Assembly (NCBI GenBank): GCA_020441855.1
Contig: JAGRLL010000045.1
Coordinates: 1-43,310, forward strand
DNA from: Nitratireductor sp.
GTDB lineage: Bacteria > Pseudomonadota > Alphaproteobacteria > Rhizobiales > Rhizobiaceae
Reading direction: 5' to 3'
Length of the DNA: 43,310 bases
In this document: piece after piece, positions 40,376 through 43,310 of the stretch
How positions within the stretch are numbered: the stretch's first letter is position 1
Layout: each line of letters opens with the position of its first letter
Made by a program: the position numbers and the translations under genes
Notes under the pieces: generated by a model
The model's input: the letters and a program-made list of their open reading frames with translations, nothing else
What the model was told of the DNA's origin: nothing
The model's database searches: none

Positions 40376-41305
40376 TCACGAAGTTTCGCTCGCCAGCAGT
40401 CCAGAGCGCCGGGCGCGGTCGAGCAGGTTCTTCACCGATGATGGAGACCACTTGGCTCCGCCGCGCGGTGTGCGCTCGTGAAGTTTCTCGAGCTGCGCCC
40501 CAATCTCCCGGAGCGTCAAATCCGGGTTCGAGGCGTGGATACCAGTGACCAGCGTCATCAGCCGGTCCTCCGGGAGGCGAGGCGGCGATTTCCGAAGCAA
40601 GGCGGGGTCTGCCATGTGCTCGGTAACCAGCCATCTCACGGCGCGACGAAGCCGCTCGGGCGTCCAGTCCTGCCCTCGTTGCTGCAGTACCCGCGCGATG
40701 TCATCCCAAGTATGATCCGGGCGCATGCGCTTCACAGTCGGAAGCCACTGGCTGGCAGTTGCCTGGATGCGTGCGCCGTAAGCTGCCTTCTGGGCGGCTG
40801 TCATCATGGCGAGCGTCTCCGGTCGGCGTTCGCGGATCCCAGGGTTTCCGGAGAGCTTTCCCCTCGCCTTCGCCGCCCTTATGCCGGCCTTCGTGCGTTC
40901 GGAAATCAACGAGCGCTCCAGCTGCGCCACGGCGCCGAGCACTTGGAGAGAAAACATGCCCTGCGGCGTCGTGGTGTCGATCGGATCCCGCAGCGAGCGA
41001 AAATGCACCCCTCTTTCCGTCAGGTCCTCAATCACCTCGAGCAAATGGCTGACGGCGCGCGCAAGGCGGTCGATGCGGACGACAACGAGGGTGTCGCCGG
41101 CGCCAACGTCGCGCAGCAGCTTGCTGAGAGCCGGCCGGGCGCGCGATGCGCCGGAGCCGTGCTCCTGGACGATCACATCGCAGCCGACAGAGCGCAGTTC
41201 GATTTCCTGCGCTTCTGTCGCTTGTTCATCCGTAGACACGCGCGCATAGCCGATCAGGCGGCCCTGTGGTCGACGGGAAGCTCGTTTTTGCGTCTCAGCT
41301 GCCAT
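40376..41305 (-). CDS. Serine recombinase (resolvase/invertase family)
   Basis: A 309-residue protein: catalytic domain about 15-160 with GRLIGYARVSTDEQ holding the nucleophilic Ser, VVVRIDRLARAVSHLLEVIE, FRSLRDPIDTTTPQGMFSLQ and ERSLISERTKAGIRAAKARG. The C-terminal part is longer than in small resolvases and carries helix-turn-helix-like stretches. It probably resolves plasmid multimers, but a transposon origin is possible. I chose the ATG at 41305 because GGAGG lies eight bases upstream; an ATG at 41329 is an alternative. It is convergent with repC and divergent from the Xre/RES pair. No terminal inverted repeats of a transposon were seen nearby. Confidence 0.87.
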   Translation of the reverse strand: MAAETQKRASRRPQGRLIGYARVSTDEQATEAQEIELRSVGCDVIVQEHGSGASRARPALSKLLRDVGAGDTLVVVRIDRLARAVSHLLEVIEDLTERGVHFRSLRDPIDTTTPQGMFSLQVLGAVAQLERSLISERTKAGIRAAKARGKLSGNPGIRERRPETLAMMTAAQKAAYGARIQATASQWLPTVKRMRPDHTWDDIARVLQQRGQDWTPERLRRAVRWLVTEHMADPALLRKSPPRLPEDRLMTLVTGIHASNPDLTLREIGAQLEKLHERTPRGGAKWSPSSVKNLLDRARRSGLLASETS

Positions 41306-41421
41306 TTGGAGCGCCTCCGAGCTGCCCATCGTTCCGTTTTCCAAACATAGAAGATACGGATAAACGATCGGATGTAGACGCGTTTTAGGAAGCACGTTCC
41401 GCACCAGTGGTTGGCCAAAAC

Positions 41422-41467
41422 TTGCAATGCACACCTCAGAGCCATATGTTCTGCACAAGAAATGTGC
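41422..41467 (+). promoter_or_regulatory. Promoter and operator of the Xre/RES toxin-antitoxin pair
   Basis: TTGCAA (41422-41427), 17 bp and TATGTT (41445-41450) form a sigma70-like promoter. An inverted repeat GCACA (41453-41457) / TGTGC (41463-41467) lies at the expected RNA start, where the antitoxin could repress. Confidence 0.55.
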
Positions 41468-41492
41468 TATCAGATGTGGCAAGGTGGCAGCA

Positions 41493-41882
41493 ATGGCTGA
41501 GGCCCTGAAGGTTCCGGTACAGAATGAATCCTTGGTCCTGACGTATATGGACCGGACGGGCAGGATCGCGATCAATCAGCTCGCGGACGGGTTCGGCATG
41601 TCCAAGACCCAGCTTGCCGAGACAGCGGGGCTTGCACGGGAGACACTCTATCGGGTCGAGCGCAGCCGCGCCCCGAGGACACAGGGGCGGCTCCGTGAGA
41701 TGCTGGAAATTATCAGCCGCGTGACGGAATGGGCCGGCGGCAAGGAGCAGGCTATGGCCTGGTATCGCGCTCAGCCCTTGCCAGCGTTCGGCGGACGAAC
41801 CGCCGAGGCGCTCGTCAAGGAGGGCAAGGCTGGGGCCGTTCGGGACTATCTCGACCATATGGCTCTCGGCGGCTTTGCGTGA
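41493..41882 (+). CDS. Xre/MbcA/ParS-type antitoxin
   Basis: A 129-residue antitoxin. The N-terminal helix-turn-helix (INQLADGFGMSKTQLAETAG, then LARETLYRVERSR) binds DNA. The C-terminal MbcA/ParS domain (MLEIISRVTEWAGGKEQAMA, WYRAQPLPAFGGRTAEALVK, EGKAGAVRDYLDHMALGGFA) binds and blocks the RES toxin. I use the ATG at 41493; an upstream ATG at 41427 would fall within the promoter. The stop overlaps the toxin start (GTGA). Confidence 0.9.
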   Translation: MAEALKVPVQNESLVLTYMDRTGRIAINQLADGFGMSKTQLAETAGLARETLYRVERSRAPRTQGRLREMLEIISRVTEWAGGKEQAMAWYRAQPLPAFGGRTAEALVKEGKAGAVRDYLDHMALGGFA

Positions 41883-42397
41883 GGTTTGTTGGGACCTGCT
41901 ATCGAGCGCATGATCCGCGGTGGGCCTTCAAGCCGACTTCCGGTGATGGCGCAGCGATAAGGGGCGCGCGCTTCAACCCGAAGGGTGTGCCCGCGCTTTA
42001 TCTCGGCTTGAGCATCATGACGGCGGTCAAGGAAGCCAATCAGGGCTTTGCGCATCGGATAGATCCCTGCGTGCTGTGCTCTTACGAAATCGACTGCGAG
42101 GATGTGGCAGACCTGACGACGGAGCGGGGGAGGAGAGAACATTCGGTCGAACTCGACGAGATGGCTTGTCCATGGGCGACGGCGCTTGCCGACGGTGACA
42201 GCCCGGCGTCGTGGTCGGTGTATGACCGGCTCAAAGCTCAGGGGACTGCCGGCATTCTCGTGCCGAGTTTTGCGCCGGGTGCCGGGATAGAGGACCAAAA
42301 CTTGGTCCTCTGGGAGTGGGGTCCGGATCTGCCGCACAAGGTCACGGTGATCGATCCGAGCGGCCGCCTGCCGAAAGATCAGCTGTCATGGCGCTGA
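41879..42397 (+). CDS. RES-domain toxin (NAD+-degrading family), GTG start
   Basis: A 172-residue RES protein: FVGTCYRAHDPRWAFKP, GARFNPKGVPALYLGLSIMT and AVKEANQG carry the Arg, Tyr and Glu residues expected of the family; the later GILVPSFA and NLVLWEWG match its C-terminal part. Known RES toxins break down NAD+ and arrest growth until the antitoxin is restored. The GTG at 41879 overlaps the antitoxin stop by four bases. The protein looks complete, so the module should be active and stabilise the plasmid. Confidence 0.9.
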   Translation: MRFVGTCYRAHDPRWAFKPTSGDGAAIRGARFNPKGVPALYLGLSIMTAVKEANQGFAHRIDPCVLCSYEIDCEDVADLTTERGRREHSVELDEMACPWATALADGDSPASWSVYDRLKAQGTAGILVPSFAPGAGIEDQNLVLWEWGPDLPHKVTVIDPSGRLPKDQLSWR

Positions 42398-42447
42398 GTT
42401 CCACGTTGCGGACGCTTCGCAGGGCAGGGGAGGGGGCTTTTTGCCGC

Positions 42448-43310
42448 CTATAGCCCTGACGCTTTGGTGAGGTTGACGCGGAAACGGTCCCGCCGACGTT
42501 GATATTTGCGAGTCATCTCGGCCGAGGCGTGGCCGAGCTGCTTCTGCACATAGCGCTCGTCGACTTCGGCCGAGGAGGCAAGGCCAGCGCGCAGCGAATG
42601 GCCGGCAAACATCATCCCGCGTTGGCCTTCGGGCAGATCCCCTCGCACTCCGGCCGCCAGCGCCGTCCGTTTGACGAGGCGCGCGACCTCCTGGTCGTTG
42701 AGCCGCTTGGCGCCGACCGCCTTCCCCTGGCCGGTGACGCGCCGGAACAGGGGACCGTGAGCGATGCGTGCGAGCGTAAGCCAGGTCTCCAGCGCAACCA
42801 CCGGGCAGGTCGCGTCGGACGAACCGCGTCCCACCTCGACCTCGCGCCAGCCGGTCTTTCCGCGCAGGCGCAGCAGCATGCCCTTTTCGAGGATCTCCAC
42901 CCAGCCGGAAGAATCCTCGCTCTGGTCGCGGCCGCAGTCGAGGCCGACGACTTCGGATCGGCGCAGGCCGCCGGCAAAGCCCAGGAGCAGCATGGCGCGA
43001 TCGCGCAGGCCGCGCAGGCTGCCGCGGTCGAGCGTTTCCAGCATGCCAACCAGGTCCTCGGGCAACACCGCCTCTTTCTGGCGAGGCGGGGCTGCGTGCT
43101 TGTTGCGGATGCCGGCCATGACGGTGGCGATGTGGCGGTCCTTTCTGTCGAGCGGCTGGCCGCGCTGGGCATAGTTCCACGTCAGCGCGGAGAGCCGGCG
43201 CTCGATCGTCGACACCGAGTTCGGCGTCTTGTCGCCGGTTGCCTTTCCCGAGGCGCATGCGGTGATGTAGAGGCCGACCACCTGGGGATCGGGCGGAAAC
43301 ATCTCGACGC
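42448..43310 (-). CDS. Tyrosine recombinase/integrase (N-terminus beyond window)
   Basis: About 287 residues from the window edge to the stop. The catalytic set is visible: Arg in FAGGLRRSEVVGL, Lys region in LRLRGKTGWREVEV, His-x-x-Arg in FAGHSLRAGLAS, His in KQLGHASAEM and Tyr in MTRKYQRRRD. The N-terminal core-binding part (SVSTIERRLSALTWNYAQRG) is partly present. Tyrosine recombinases integrate elements or resolve dimers. Whether it belongs to this plasmid's maintenance or to an inserted element cannot be told from this fragment. Confidence 0.9.
   Translation of the reverse strand, partial: VEMFPPDPQVVGLYITACASGKATGDKTPNSVSTIERRLSALTWNYAQRGQPLDRKDRHIATVMAGIRNKHAAPPRQKEAVLPEDLVGMLETLDRGSLRGLRDRAMLLLGFAGGLRRSEVVGLDCGRDQSEDSSGWVEILEKGMLLRLRGKTGWREVEVGRGSSDATCPVVALETWLTLARIAHGPLFRRVTGQGKAVGAKRLNDQEVARLVKRTALAAGVRGDLPEGQRGMMFAGHSLRAGLASSAEVDERYVQKQLGHASAEMTRKYQRRRDRFRVNLTKASGL

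Noticed and set aside
41380-41420. Small repeats GGAA/TTCC (41388-41400) and TTGGCCAA (41411-41418) as a res site
   Set aside because: They are too short and irregular for a three-subsite res locus, so I did not list a resolution site.

Overview
The window looks like a large conjugative plasmid, or a plasmid-derived element, from an alphaproteobacterium of the Rhizobiales/Hyphomicrobiales type. The evidence is a repABC replication and partition operon with a 16-bp palindromic centromere, a Ti-plasmid-style traA/traC/traD/traG transfer region with a Q-type oriT, a complete VirB-type type IV secretion operon, and a set of accessory families typical of rhizobial plasmids (ParB-like, DUF7007, ArdC, DUF736, WGR, DUF1173). 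The DNA is visibly GC-rich throughout. I saw no rRNA, tRNA or CRISPR array.

Layout. 1-5.8 kb: the C-terminal end of a very large helicase/methylase-like protein, a ParB-domain protein and four conserved plasmid proteins of unknown role, separated by unusually long structured leaders. 6-9.3 kb: an anti-restriction and modification stretch with ArdC, a PP-loop ATPase and a Mom-like acetyltransferase that looks broken, whose reading frame runs into a vapBC toxin-antitoxin pair. 9.3-12.6 kb: DUF736, a tiny coiled-coil protein, a WGR-domain protein and DUF1173. 12.9-22.6 kb: a membrane protein, traG/traD/traC on the minus strand, oriT, then traA, a small protein and a zeta-family toxin on the plus strand. 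22.7-33.4 kb: one minus-strand operon that reads, in order of transcription, secreted Cys-rich protein, virB1-virB2-virB3-virB4-virB5-eexN-virB6-virB7-like-virB8-virB9-virB10-virB11, followed by a separate unknown gene. 33.4-40.3 kb: a divergent winged-helix regulator, a first RepC-like initiator with its own antisense RNA, a secreted nuclease-like protein, then parS and repA-repB-(antisense RNA)-repC. 40.4-43.3 kb: a serine recombinase, an Xre/RES toxin-antitoxin pair and the C-terminal part of a tyrosine recombinase cut by the window edge.

How it fits together. TraA nicks at oriT, TraC/TraD assist, TraG couples the relaxosome to the VirB channel, and EexN probably blocks redundant entry. 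ArdC, and perhaps once the Mom-like/PP-loop pair, would protect the incoming DNA in a new host. RepABC and the extra RepC give replication and partition, and vapBC, zeta and Xre/RES give post-segregational stability.

The most interesting points are: (1) the zeta toxin next to traA has a C-terminal module that resembles the BID-type secretion modules present twice in TraA, which suggests a toxin exported through the conjugation channel; (2) a second repC has its own antisense RNA built on the same plan as the repB-repC one; (3) a 27-nt perfect inverted repeat ends just before the ardC ribosome binding site; (4) a decayed Mom-like gene sits beside ArdC and a PP-loop enzyme. All family assignments come from reading the sequence, not from database searches.
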